Made by a program: the position numbers and the translations under genes | Notes under the pieces: model-generated | What the model was told of the DNA's origin: nothing | The model's database searches: none | What the model saw: the letters and a program-made list of their open reading frames with translations, nothing else | Assembly: GCA_963691655.1 (NCBI GenBank) | Contig: OY829326.1 | Span: 26,090,878-26,154,877 of the forward strand | DNA from: Toxonevra muliebris | Taxonomy: Eukaryota > Arthropoda > Insecta > Diptera > Pallopteridae | DNA length: 64,000 bases | Reading direction: 5' to 3' | Shown: piece by piece, positions 34,277 to 46,781 of the stretch | How the letters are laid out: every line of letters starts with the position of its first letter | How positions within the stretch are numbered: the first letter of the stretch is position 1

Positions 34277-34989
34277 GATATGTATTTATGCATGTGTTTG
34301 CAAGTAAAACAATTTTCTTTTTTAAATTACATACATGTAGCATACGCTGAAATATTGAAATTGATTCTGAATTGATTTTACTGAAATTGAAGTGTAATTT
34401 TATTGTAAGCATTTGATAGAATCGTAGAATTCTAAGGGTAATTTATAATGCACATATACATACATCTAAAAATATTCCTATCTTTAAACCAGAATCAATT
34501 AACAATACAAATCGCGGCCGTGGTATACTAAAATTTGTGTACTTTTTGAACATCTATATAGTAAGTAGATACTGAAATTCCAAAATGCAAACGCTTATAC
34601 TTTTTCCCCCATTTAAAATTATTATTATTATTTTTATTGTAATTACATTGAGTTCGACCGGAAAAAAAGTATGAATTTGTCGAATTATAATAAATTTTAA
34701 CCTCATGTTAACACTTGTTCCATGCAATACACCATCCACCCAACAACAACAACTTAAAAATATGCTCATTTTCAAAAACTTTTCTATTAAATATTCCCTT
34801 ATTCAAGTTAATGAAATGCAGACATTTGAAATTATCTTCAAAGCATAAAAAAAGAAAATAAAAAAAATTAAACCAAAATGAAAAACGAAGGGAAAAAAGA
34901 TTGGGTCACGCAAAAGGGGCTATGAAGAGTGAGAGGAGAGTATCAAACGCCATTAAAAACTCATTATCCAAGAAAAAAAGAAGAAAAAT

Positions 34990-35035
34990 ATATTTCTCTC
35001 TCTCTCTCTCTTTCTCTCTCTTACATTTTTTGCTT
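34990..35035. repeat. (TC)n microsatellite
   Basis: TCTC runs interrupted by single T insertions. Similar CT/GA tracts lie near 47410, 56515 and 63825-63858. Such tracts are common in fly DNA and may bind GAGA factor, but that is general knowledge and not shown here. Confidence 0.7.
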
Positions 35036-35445
35036 ACATTTCATATTGAATGAGAGTATGTTTTTGTTGAAATTGATGTTGTTGTTGTAAAAAGTTTTGC
35101 TTGCAATTGAATTGAATTTTAGATTGGCTGCTGTTGTTGTAATTCACACTCGTTGGAGATATGCAGATTTTCGCCTTGGGGGAAATGTGTAAATTATATA
35201 AATTCTGTTAATTTTTTTTCTTTATTGTTTTTACAAGTATGAAATGAAATATTTGATAAATTTATAGTTTACACTTTTCCTATCTCTGTATACTGAGAAT
35301 TATTGAAATAAATTCTGCAAAAATAATTAAAAAAATTTTTGATTGAATTCCTTTTGAAAAAAATACATGAAAGTTTTGAATTAATTTTAGTTTGATTTTG
35401 TTTTTTTGTTTGTTTTTGTGATTTATTTAGTATGTGAAGAAATTA

Positions 35446-36131
35446 TTGGGAGTATAAATGTATAAACTCGTATTTTTTTTCGTAATTTGGACATTTATTG
35501 TGAAAAAGTGATTATAAATTTATTCTTTAAAGTATTGTCCATCGTTAGTCACAACCTTTTCCCATTTTTCTGGTAGCATACAGATTTCGCGTCGAAAAAA
35601 CTCCTCATCTTTTGAGGCTATCGACGAATCGACCAATTTTTTCGTTTAGAAATGGTTGATTGATCAACTCCTAAAGATTCTGCAAGTTCTTGTTGCGTTT
35701 GACATGAATCTTCTTCGAGTAATGCCTTCGATTCTTCATCTATGAACTTTTTCGGGCCGTCTGAACGTTCCCTGTCTTCAACATCAAAATCACCACTTTT
35801 GAAACGGGCATACCACACCTGACACATTCTAACGTCTATAGCACAGTCAGGACAAGCTTCAGTGAGTAAACGATGTGCTTCAGTTGCGTTTTTCTTTAAA
35901 TGGAAGAAGCCAATTAAAACTTCCCGCAAATGTTGCTTTGTTGGCACGAAATTCGACATTTTCAGCTATAGTAAAACACTTTTGTAAAACTATAAAAATT
36001 ATTTGACAGATCAATTCTTATAGTATTTTTGGCGCTCTTCGAGATAGAATAGCTGTCAATGTCAAAAAAATGGCGCGTATGATAGATATGAAGTTAGTCA
36101 CAATTACGAGTTTATACATTCATACTCCCAA
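35446..36131 (-). mobile_element. Mos1-like mariner, copy 2 (internally deleted)
   Basis: Both ends of the family are intact: TTGGGAGTATAAATGTATAA on the left, and CATTCATACTCCCAA on the right. TA flanks lie at 35444-35445 and 36132-36133. It is only 686 bp because about 580 bp of the coding middle is missing. The N-terminal 105 or so codons (MSNFVPTKQHLREVLIGF, minus strand from 35959) run to the helix-turn-helix residues VDQSTISKR. They then jump directly to the last codons of the gene. All three catalytic Asp codons are gone. Intact ends could still allow mobilisation in trans, making this a MITE-like derivative. Confidence 0.93.
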
Positions 36132-36966
36132 TATAACGTTTCGTTGTTCATTTTGTAGTAGAGCAATGGTTCTATGGAAAAATTAGTTTTATGTGCAATT
36201 GAAATACAGATTAACCTGGTATTTGACAGTGCCTACCACGAACATATTCAGCCTAACTAATAAGCCGACAAGGAGCTAACTTCGTTTCGTTTTAAATTTT
36301 GCAAATTCCTGTCTATTAGCAATAAAATAAATAAATAAATAAACTTGAGATTTAAAGGTTCAACATTATTAAAGTGTGTTGCTTCTTTTCGATTGATATG
36401 TGAAAGAAACTGTTAAGGCAAAAATGTAAAAGATATACCTACACACATTTATATATATATATATTTGCACCCAAGAAAACAGTTACTCCTTTCATTTACG
36501 AAGAGACAGACAGTGAAGGGAATGAGGTAGATACGCTGCATAATGAAAAATAAATTAACTTATCTCTTTAGCATTGACTGCGCTTGGCATTTCGCGGGCG
36601 CTCATAAAATTTTAATTAAACCTTTTTTTTTTTGCATCTTTTTTTTTATATTTATGTATGCATGCTGCACTAATTTGCATAATTATTGTACTAACTACTA
36701 CATTGCATACATACATACTCAAATTTCTGAAACTGAAAACTAATTGCAGCTTATAATTACAGCATGTCATAGTGGTAGTGAGTGTCATAAAGTCGTAAAA
36801 TATGTATGCATATTATAAACTTCTGTATATGCACATATCTATTATTGAAATTTATGAACATATCTCGATTTTTGTGAGGTAAATACAGTGAAGCACAGGC
36901 AAAATTATATACATATGACATCAAATAAAGTTTAAGAAACATGCGACCTAGACAAAAAAGTAAATA

Positions 36967-37892
36967 GGGTAGAAGGGGGAGCATTCGCCACTGGGGCACA
37001 TTTGCCACCTCCCCTTATCTTCTAATTTAAGAAAGTTTTATAATTGAAACAATCTATAATTTGTGCTTTTATCGATCATCTTTCATCCCTTCTACTTTGA
37101 CAGTTGAGCTTTGCAAGTGATCGTGGGCAGACGTGATTTTGTGTTTTTCGGGTGGTTGCAAAAATATTTGATAGTAAGTAAATCTTGTAATAACTTTTTT
37201 ATTTATTGAATAAAAAAAATGTTGTTCAACTATGTTATTCCGGTGTTATTCAATTAAAGAAGAAGCAATTGTTTCTTTTTATAAACGTTCAAAAAGTTTA
37301 AAAAAATTTTGTTTTTACATGAAAATGGTTGATCCTGGGGCACATTCACCAGAATGAATTTTAGACAGTATAATGTTAAATTAAGTCATATCTAAATAAA
37401 TTCCTCTGGATCAGTATTATCCACTTTTATTTACATGTATATACAAATGCTTATTTTTTTTAATAAATAACTTATATTTTTTAACAAAATATTTTAAAAA
37501 TGAATCATTTATATTTTTGTTACTTTATGTTATAAATAAATTTTCATAAATTATAATAAATAATATGTAATAGTAATATACAAGAACAAAAATTAAAAAA
37601 AATAATAACTATTACTTTATCAAAAACCTTGAATTTTATTCCTTGACGTTTGCACTCCACCCCCTTGACGAATTTACCCCATGACTGTGGCACTTTCACC
37701 ATTTTGGACTACTTGGCTTGGAAAATCATCAAAAAAATAATAGAAATCATTAAGATAATCAACTCATAAAGATAACAGATGAAAGCTAATAAATGTAAAT
37801 TTCTAATTTAAAAAAAAAGTTAAAAAAAAAACTATTAGCTTAACTTAGACAACACTTTAAAAAAAAAGTGGCGAATGCTCCCCCTTCTACCC
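36967..37892. mobile_element. TA-flanked TIR element, 926 bp
   Basis: The ends are perfect inverse copies over about 26 bp, beginning GGGTAGAAGGGGGAGCATTC. TA lies outside both (36965-36966 and 37893-37894), which suits the Tc1/mariner/pogo group. Inside, GGGGCACATT appears near both 36993 and 37338. No transposase frame is visible. The G-rich tips contrast with the A+T-rich core. Confidence 0.82.
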
Positions 37893-39083
37893 TACTTAAC
37901 AAAAGAAAAATATTACAACAACTCAACTGTTTGCATTACAGTTTTTAAATTTTAAATAGGTTCCATATTTAAATTATTAGTCATTTATTATAAGGTATAT
38001 TTTTTTTCTGAAAACATTTGTATGTGTCACACTGTATTTATAATTCAGATTCAGTCTTCTGTCATACGAGCTAAACTTTGTATAATTTAATTATGTACAT
38101 ATACTTAAGTTTAAGTACACTTTGTGCACTTTTGTATTGTATTGTTATGCTGAAAGTTTTGATATGAATGAGGCAGTAAGAGAGAGCGAGAGAGAAACAT
38201 TTTCATTTATGTAACTTACTTTACTTTATGGTTGCATTAGCCTTAATTAAAATTCATATCAATAGCACATAAATATTAGTTTTTGGTAAAGTAATATACA
38301 TAACCAACTTTAAACAGAGCATTATAGAAATTTGTCGGAACAGCTGCCAACTCTCTTAACTCACATTCATTTTCTCTTTTTCTCTTTCTCACATACACTC
38401 TGAAATCATATGCAATTTTAACATACACAAAAAAAATCCGGTATGAAATACGCTTTTGGAAAGTATTAAACTACGCAAATTCATAGCTGAAGTTAGTAGT
38501 AAATGTGTATATATATATAAAGACACATATGTATGTGTATGTGGAAATACAGTGGTGGACAATATAATAAAACACCCTGGCTGATTTCTTTTCTCTCTCT
38601 TCGACATGAAATATGACTGGTGTTCAGAGTTCTAAGCAGTAAACAAGAGTATTTCTAAATAAATGTGTATAAATGCTTTAACCTTCTGCAAATAGTCGCT
38701 GGTATGCAAACCTTTGTTCGTTGAGTAAGGCAGTGCTTAAAGTTAGAGCTGTCATTTTTTTCAATTTCATTCTGAATCAAATTATGATCGTAGTTAAGGA
38801 TATGCACTGTAGTGAAGAAAAGAAGAGCTAGTATGAGAGAGTAAGGCTGACTTCTTTCGAGAGAGCGAAGAATAGAGCTTCTGCAAGCAATAGTGCTCTC
38901 GTGTGTTCTACATGCAGTTGTAGTGCTTATTATTAGAAAAAATTAAATGTCGCTTTGTACTTCTAACTTCTTCTTTACATGTAAATACGTAAATAATTTT
39001 ACGCAGAGGGTTTTCTTTTGGAAATTCGAAAAAGGGAATTGATTGTTGGGAATCGAAAGAAAAAAAAGAGTCAAGCATATTTA

Positions 39084-40301
39084 AAGAGCGGTTCACGCCA
39101 AATTGGCACTCTTTGTTGTGGTCACCACGTCGCCCCTAGTCATAAGAACAAGAAATTTTTTACTGGGATTTGTTTACAATACCGTTACCGTTAGTTGATA
39201 AATTTTTCATATTAATTGATCGCAAGTTGGTGATTGTGTGTGTGTGGAAGCTGCAAATAGAAAATTGATTGTGAACAAATTTATTGAAAATCCGTCGTGG
39301 TCTGGTTCAAAGATTGCGAAAGTGTTAAATATCTCCAAAAGAACGGTATGTAGAGTTATAAAACGATATAAAGAAACTCTTAGTGGTGAAAGAGCTAAAA
39401 ATGTTGTGAACAAAACGGGAACCACCAACCTAAAATTAAAGGCAAAGGTCTTGAGGTCCATCAAAAGCAATCCTGGACTATCGGATAGCGATCGTGACAA
39501 AACATTCAATACCAGCAAAAGTACTGCTAGACGAATACGCATAAAAGCTGGGCTAAAGTGCTATCGTGCTATAAAATATCCAAATAGAACAGACAAACAG
39601 AATTTGCTGGCCAAAAAACGTGCTCGTCTTCTTTATAATAATGTTTTGACCAAATTCAATGGATGCATTATTGTGGATGACGAATCATATGTAAAATTTG
39701 ATCTTAAACAGCTTCAAAGGTCAAAAATTTTATATGGCAACGAATCGTGGTAATGTACCCTCAAAATTCAAGTACATAAAAATGGATAAATTTGCAAAAA
39801 AAGCAATGGTATTGCAGGGTATTTGCAGCTGTGGTCTCAAATCCAGGCCATTTGTGACATCCTCTTCTATGACGTCTGATATTTATATCAAAGGGTGCCA
39901 TTCGAAACGACTATTGCCATTTGTTCGTCACCACCATTCGCCAGTGAAGTTTTGGCCTGATTTAGCCAGTTGCCACTACTCTAAGGAAACCATGGATTGG
40001 TATCAGACAAATAAAGTAGATGTAGTGCCCAAATATATGAATCCACCCAATTGCCCCCAGCTTCGATCGATCGAAAAATACTAAGCTATTACAAAATGAG
40101 CGGATGTACAAAGGTTGATGGGGTCCATTAAAAGGAATACCGGGAACTTTTTGCACAACAAAGAAATTTAAATCTTTTAATATTATAGTATTAAAACACA
40201 ATATTAAACTTATCATTTAATGCATTATTTGTTATTCTGAGTGTTCTGGTTAAAAAGATACAGCAACTTTCCTGCGTGCGAATTTTGAGTGAACCGCGCT
40301 T
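39084..40301 (+). mobile_element. DD37E Tc1/mariner-group transposon (ITmD37E-type)
   Basis: Ends AAGAGCGGTTCACGCCAAAT and the inverse of the right end, AAGCGCGGTTCACTCAAAAT, form imperfect inverted repeats of about 28 bp. TA lies on both sides (39082-39083 and 40302-40303). At 1218 bp it has a normal size for a single-gene element. Confidence 0.85.
39238..40083 (+). pseudogene. DD37E transposase pseudogene
   Basis: The first frame (39238-39753) begins at a GTG; I see no in-frame ATG, so the original start is probably lost. It includes the helix-turn-helix region (KIAKVLNISKRTVCRVIKRY) and the first catalytic Asp in IIVDDESYVKFD. Near 39700 the frame shifts, and the protein continues as QKFYMATNRGNVPSKF. 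It then reaches FWPDLASCHYSKETMDWYQ (second Asp) and NPPNCPQLRSIEKY (catalytic Glu), ending with a premature stop at 40082. I count 37 residues between the second Asp and the Glu, the DD37E signature known from mosquito ITmD37E elements. It is inactive through the frameshift and truncation. Confidence 0.88.
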
Positions 40302-40530
40302 TACATCTTCAAATGCCCTTTTACTTCTTTACCCTTCTCGGCACTGAAGACAAATTACCCCAAAAAAAAGTAGAAATTGCCACTTCAGTCACTTAATAGT
40401 AAGCTGCTATATGAGTGTGCAATCTTGATTTGTATCCATTGTGGGCAGCTGAATTTAAACTTAGGCTTAAAACATGTTTGCATATTTTCTTGTTATAATA
40501 ATAGTGTGCTATTCAAATGCGCCACCACTG

Positions 40531-42095
40531 TATTGACATATTATTTGGCAATTTTAAAATAGCAAAAAGCGCAACTACTCAATATAAAATATGAAAATGT
40601 GTTAGTAGTTGAAGTAGTGTTGTTGTAAATTATATTGCAAGCATATGTACAATATATGTATATCGAGAAAATGGAAGCATATGCGAAATTGTGAACGATA
40701 TAGCGCCAAGTAAAAAAATAAAAAATAAAAACATTTTCCATATTTCCTTATTTGAAAAAAAAAGGAAGTGAGTATTTGTTAAGAGTTAGAAAAAGAAGGA
40801 GCAGCAGTTTGCAAGGAGCTCGCTTTAGCGATTCATAAATAATAAATAATTTCTTTCGTTTTTGCATTAGATTTAACTTTGGCAGTCATAGAAAAAGCAA
40901 ACGGGATGCAGAAATATGAAATGCATTTGTGTTTCGGGTGTGAGTGTGTGTGTGTGGTGTGCGCTTTAGATACAAACCGGCAACAGTTTGAATTGGTCCA
41001 AACATGCCCGCAAATTCATCGTCACTTGACTGGTAAACACGATCGGAACTTATATAAAATGCATCATCATTGTAATATTGTTGTAGTAAATTGCTTTGCT
41101 CATCGTCGATGGTATCTACATATGTTTGTATGTATGTGTGTGTGTGATAAGTGTGTAAAAGTAAATAGAAAAAAAAATATGAAAAAAACAAAATTAATAA
41201 AAAAGAAGTAGAAAATAAAGTACTAGTAGACAACAGTTCCAGTTGAGTGCACTATACTATGTAAATATGTAAATGTCTATCTCTTTGTATGAGTTTATGT
41301 ATATGATGGTGATGGTAAATGATGATGATGATGGCGATGTGGTTGTTGGTTTCTTACAGCTGGAAAAAAATTTCAAGATAACATGAACTGCATTTGCATT
41401 TTATGTTTTTCAGGAATCTGCTTACGTTTTGGGTAAATGTATAAGTAAATGTACCTTTATTTTTTAGCAGTCATTACTGATGGGATCACATACTTCTAGA
41501 ACTGTCGTAGATTTTAACTAGTGAAAAATTCAAATAATGGACAAAGGCATAAAAGAGTAGTGAGCTTTAAGCTGTCAATGAATTGCAAATGCTTATTTCA
41601 AAAGCTTTTTAAATGCATTGAAATGCTCATCTTTGGTATGAACCAAAGCTGTTTAAAGTTTCAGGTTTTTTGCTTGAAAACTTTGCAATCTGATTAGACT
41701 TAAAAAAATTTTAATGAGAAATATCCAATAACTAAATTTAACTTTTGTATAACCTTTTTTTTCTCCCAGCTCTAAAAAACTTATATCTAATTACATATAA
41801 AACAAAAAGGCACCAGCAGTTTTTGATACGGTTTAGCTTTCAGTTACGCTATTTATTAAATAAGTTTAAATGAATGTTTCCCAGTAATAAATTTTTATTT
41901 ACTTTTTACGCAATACTGAAAAAGAGAAAACATTGAAATCGAGAAAACGCCAGTCGTTTTTGTCTTAAAAGCCGCGCTTTGTTCTCTGCGCTGTGCGTAT
42001 TTGAACAAGAATGAAAAAAAAAATTATACAAGAATTTGAAATTTCCGTATTAAAGTTTTTTACAATTATTCGCTCAAAAAATATTTCAGTATTTT
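40531..42095. other. Gene-free intronic stretch
   Basis: No exon or element was recognised. It contains GT/TG runs near 40941 and 41137, and a GATGATGATGATGG run near 41315. The opposing long frames at 40879-41233 are low-complexity artefacts. Confidence 0.5.
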
Positions 42096-42099
42096 CCTT

Positions 42100-42600
42100 A
42101 GAGCTGTCTTCCCGCATCGCTTTCACTTTCGCTTTTGTTTCCGCTTTCACTTTCGCTTTCGTTTTTGGTTCCGTTTTTGATTTCACTTTCGGTTTTTGAT
42201 TTCACTTCCGGTTTCACTTTCTGGAATGCTTATTGTTTACAATACTACACAGCTGTTTATGCCTTCAACCTATGAAAAACTTTATTTGCAGAAAAAATGC
42301 ATCCTTTCTGGTTCGGTTTTATTTAGTTCCGGTTTTGGTTCTACTCTTGATTTCTTTTGCGTGTTTAGCTCTACTTTTATTTTCGTTTTTGGTTTCGGTT
42401 CCGTTTTTTGTTTTGACTTCGTTTTTGGTTTCGGTCTCGCATTTAGTTTTGTGATTTTACCTTCGGTTTGGTTTTTGATTTTGCTTTCAGTTCCTTTTTT
42501 GGTTTCCCTTTTGGTTTAGCTCTAAGTTTCGTCTTCGGTTGCAGTTTCGATTTTGTTTTAGGTTTTGCTTTTGTTTTAGGTCTTTGCTTTCTGTATCGTT
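42100..42600 (+). repeat. Degenerate TTCGSTTTYGTTTTTGG minisatellite
   Basis: Units such as TTCACTTTCGCTTTCG and TTTTTGGTTTCGGTT alternate irregularly. Plus-strand frames through it read FAFVSAFTFAFVFGSVF-like repeats, but they have no start context or domain and I regard them as repeat artefacts. It directly precedes the LINE fragment at 42900. Confidence 0.7.
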
Positions 42601-42899
42601 TATTTAAGCCTTTGTTTATGTTGACAATATCTACCGGGTGTAAGTTAACACTGATCTATGACTAAATAAGTTTTACGTCGGCGCTGATCGAAGCGGTTTT
42701 GCTGACATTGTTACGTCAATTGTGAAGAGCGAAGTGTATGTTTTAGATAACCTGAAAACATTTGATATTTGCAGTTTCGGAAAAGTGCTAAAGCAATCGA
42801 TACTACGACAAAAGCCAGTATCAATTACAGTCTCACTAGCTCAGAATTGAAGTCGAAACTATTGTTTTACCAAAATTAAGTTTAATCCATTTGCTACGC

Positions 42900-45117
42900 G
42901 GTTATATTAGTGGAAAACGCGGTTAACTCATGCAACCAAATTGATAACGTTGTGATTGACGGAAGGCACGCTTCCAGTATACTGGACGTACGCACAATAC
43001 GTGGCGCTAACATCGACTCGGACCACTTCTTGGTTGCAGCCAAGGTCTGCACACGAATCTACGCAACGAAATGCCTAGGTGCCAGTACACAGAGAAAGCT
43101 GGATGTCGAAAAGCTGCAATCACAATGGACAGCCGACGCCTTCGCTAATCGGCTCGGACACCTTCTTTCCCAAAACACCCCTCAACTCGATGACATATGC
43201 GCGCAGTGGACGCACTTTTTCCGCTCTATGCGTACAGCTGCCAGGCTACCACCGCCGACGGAGAAATATGTGGTACGACCAAGAATGTTGCGATTCGACT
43301 GAAGTGAAGAATGCAGTATACCAAGCCACCTTGCAGTCAGTTTCAAAGCGAGCTGCTAAGGAGCGATACAAAGAGTTGAGGAGGGAGGAGAAACGTCTTT
43401 TCAAGCCCAAGAAACGAGAGGCAGAAAGACGTGTGTGCGACGATATCGAGATGCTTGGAGACAGGAATGTGGTTCGAAAATTCTTCGAAAAAATAAGACG
43501 CCTGACTAACGGTTGGAAAACCGGCGCCTCTTCCTGCAAGGACGAAGACGGAAATCTGGTGACAGATGTCCAGGGTATTATGAGGTTATGGAGGGAACAC
43601 TTCTCGCAAGTGCTTAATGGTGATGACGGCAATAATCCTGCCATTGGGGAAGCTGTTCCGGAAACCCCAATTACTGACGGCGTTGAAGTACTGCCGCCTG
43701 ACTATGACGAGGTCTTAAAAGCCATCGCTCGTCTGAAAAACAATAAGACTGCATGTGCAGATGGCCTGCCTGCCTGTATATACGAGGTTTCATGCAGAAT
43801 ATGGTCGAATGAAAGCATGCCCAGTGATTGGAACACTCAGCGTACTCTGCCCAATCCACAAGAGAGGTGGTCTCACGATCCGCGCCAACTACCGTGGGAT
43901 AAGCCTTCTTAACATCGCATATAAGGTTCTATCGAGCATACTGTGAGAAAAACTGAAGCCCATAGTCAACAAACGGATTGAGCCTTATCAGTGTGACTTC
44001 AGGCCCAGTAAATCCACCATCGACCAAATATTCACACTATGCCAAATTCTGGAAAAGACCCGAGAAAAACAAATCGACAAACACCATCTACTCACCGCCA
44101 TCGACAGCACGATTAGAGATCATCTGTACGCCTCAATGTCTGGTTTTGGTATCCCTGCAAAACACATTCGACTTTGCAAAATGACACTGACAGACACCAC
44201 CAGCGCAGTGAAAATTGGGTATGATCTCTCAGCGCCATTTGATACCAAAAGAAGTTTCAGACAAGGTGATTCTCTATCTTGCTACTTCTTTAATCTAATG
44301 CTGGAAAAAATAGTTCGAACTGCAAACATCGACATCTCTGGCACTATCTTTTACAAGAGTGTTATGCTGCTAGCATACGCTGATGATATTGAAATTATTG
44401 GCATCAACGCGCGAGCAGTCAGTGCAGCATTCTCCAACTTAGAAAGGGAGTGAGTCTAGTGGTGAACGAGGACAAAACGAAATACCTTATATCAACAAAT
44501 AAACAGTCACGGCGTCTTGGACAAAATGTCACTGTTGACAATTACAAATTCGAAGTCGTCAACGATTTCGTTTATCTTGAATCCAGCATAAACACCAACA
44601 ATAATGTCAGCCTTGAGATCAAGCGAAGAATAACTCTTGCCAACAGGTGTTACTATGAGGTCAGTAGGCAATTGAGAATCAGAGCCCTCTCTCGACGTAC
44701 GAAAATAAGGCTCTTCAAGTCATCCTTCCGTCCTAATGTATGGCGCTGAGACGTGGACAGTGACCACCAACGATGAAAGGCTCTTGTGAGCGTTCGAGAT
44801 GAAGATACTCCGCAAGATTTATGGACTAGACCATAGATCTCGTGCGTGGACGACGTGTATCGTATAAGATGGAACCTTGAGCTGTATGAGCAGTACGCCG
44901 ACATTGGCTGGGTTATTTTGAGCGAATGGATGAAAGTGCTCCGCGCTGGAAAGGTTGTTTTTTTGAGCCACGGAGGTGGAACGCGCAGAAGAGGACGGCC
45001 TAATCTCCGTTGGAAAGACCAGGTACAGGGGGACCTGACTGCACTTAGCCTTACTAACTGGCGCCTTACTAGAGGCGGCCAAGACCGATCATAGGTTGTA
45101 GAGCCAACTAAGTAAGT
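42900..45117 (+). mobile_element. RTE-like LINE, degenerate
   Basis: In shifting plus frames the sequence shows NQIDNVVIDGRHASSILDVR and GANIDSDHFLVAAK, the end of an APE-type endonuclease. Next are the linker (WYDQECCDSTEVKNAVYQ) and the start of the reverse transcriptase (RLKNNKTACADGLPA). The catalytic YADD box follows in MLLAYADDIEIIG at about 44370-44405. The rest is NEDKTKYLISTNKQSR, IKRRITLANRCYYEVSRQL, MYGAETWT and the terminal RRRGRPNLRWKDQV...L...NWR. It ends in a short AAGTAAGTAAGT repeat tail. Many frameshifts and stops make it inactive. The clade (RTE-like rather than CR1/Jockey) is inferred from the domain order and tail. Confidence 0.85.
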
Positions 45118-45230
45118 AAGTAAAGTTAACTCACCCTTTTACTGCATTACTTATATTGGCACTAGAAGTTACATTTTATTGACACCATAGTTGCCATGCA
45201 ACTTCACTGCTATACATACATACACACATG

Positions 45231-45409
45231 CACTAGCGGGCTCTAGAGGAGGGGAACAGTTTTAGAATTAAACCCCCGCCCCTTCTCTTGACCAGCAAAG
45301 ATCTTATACTTAATCTTATCTTGGTCGTTGACAATTAATAAAAAAACAAAAAATTGAACAGGACGAAAGTATTAAAACTCTTCTTAGGAAATGTCTGGAC
45401 CCGCTAGTG
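45231..45409. mobile_element. hAT-type MITE, 179 bp
   Basis: Ends CACTAGCGGG and CCCGCTAGTG form an exact inverted pair, extended imperfectly (CTCTAGA versus TCCAGAC). Flanking octamers CACACATG and CAGGCATG agree at 6 of 8 positions, consistent with an aged 8-bp hAT target duplication. Non-coding. Confidence 0.75.
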
Positions 45410-46780
45410 CAGGCATGTATACATATCTATATATGTACGCACGAGTTTATATGTAAAATGTGTACGCGCCATCAATGCTTTGTCAGCATTTTTTCTGCTT
45501 ACGCAAGTTTTGATATTTTTTTCTTTTACCATATGAAATTATTTCTGGATGCTTAATTCTTCGGTTAATATTCCCCAACGACATATGCACATATACACAC
45601 ACATATACAATATACCAGTAGTTGTATGCAAAATTTAGTTTTTTTCTGCAAAATTATATTATAAACTTATTCTTTTGTTAATGCTTTAGTATCTTTTGTA
45701 TCTCAGTGCAATTTTGCTCTGCTGTTGAAAAGCTTCAATAAAGTGGCAGCGAACTTTAACTTCAGTTGACTTCAAGTCACTCTCTCTAACACATTATACT
45801 CAATCGTTCTCTCACACTTTCCACTCGCTCTCATTTACTCGTTATTTTTTCGTTTTCTTCTGCTTTTGCTCTCGCCGCGGGAATAAAGTGTGAATAAATT
45901 ACGTTGTTAAAGAAAATGCGTTGCATATTGTAGGGCGCTGCTGCTGCTGTTGTTTTTGCTATACTGTAGTTTGCACTGGGTGATGTTGTTGCTAAACTTG
46001 CAGTTGGTAATTTAGCAGAGTATTATGTGAATGCAGGAGCAGGATATTTCTCGTTAGTGTGTGTATGTTCGTTATGGTTGTTACTGTAATTTTAGTATTC
46101 AGTTTCTCCTTCGCTTTCGCTACTGCTGCAGACGTTGTTCTTGCTGTCGTTGTAATCGTCTCGTAGTCATAGCAGTTGGTCGTTGTTGCTGTTGTTGGTT
46201 TCATTCGTTCTTTCAATGTAATGCTTCGCATAAAAGTGCATTCATAACATTTGCATAATTTTTATGATTGTAGCCTCATTAACCTGAAAACGAAAGTTGC
46301 TCATACGTTTGGGTGACTCGTCGTTCCTCCCTTCTCGAGTTAAAAACTTTTTTACCCCAACGCTTTTTTCATTTTTTATTTCTTCTTTTTTGTTGCTTTC
46401 TTTCTTGTGCAGTGCGTATATTGTCGCTGTATTTATTGTAAGTAACCTATATTTTCATAAAATATCACACATTCGGTCGTATATACATACATATGTATGT
46501 ATATAAGAGTTAATGTGCCGAAAAATACACAATGAGTTTTTCAGTTCAAGTATTCAGAAAATTACCCGCTTTAAAAACACAAAAACCAACAACAATACAA
46601 AAAAATGTGTGATTTAATTGTTGTTTTTTTTTTTCATCCTGCTGCGCACTTGAATACTTTAAATTTATGCATGAAATGCCATTAAGTTTATCATATATGA
46701 ACACAACGTAGTAAATTCATATTAAATGCTCACTTTTTCAATACTCTTTTGTTGTGTTTTGTTTATTTTTATGCAACTCA
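45410..46780. other. Gene-free intronic stretch
   Basis: No exon was found between this element and exon A. Trinucleotide-rich tracts (CTGCTGCTGTTGTT near 45938, GTTGTTGCTGTTGTTGG near 46183) produce spurious open frames. Confidence 0.5.
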
Positions 46781-46781
46781 C

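Larger units (their letters stand above)
38550..40530. mobile_element. Tc1-type outer element interrupted by a DD37E transposon
   Basis: CAGTGGTGGACAA at 38550 and the inverse CCACCACTG ending at 40530 are each flanked by TA (38548-38549 and 40531-40532). CAGTGG tips plus TA fit a Tc1-like element. Removing the nested element at 39084-40301 leaves about 763 bp without a recognisable frame. The terminal match is only about 10 bp, so confidence is moderate. Confidence 0.55.

Noticed and set aside
40879..41233. Opposing 110- and 115-codon frames
   Set aside because: They overlap on both strands in GT- and CA-rich simple sequence, with no domain or splice context.
42011..42665. Several Phe/Val/Leu-rich frames resembling a membrane protein
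   Set aside because: They are read from a degenerate TTCGSTTTYG minisatellite. The apparent hydrophobicity is a by-product of T-rich repeat units.
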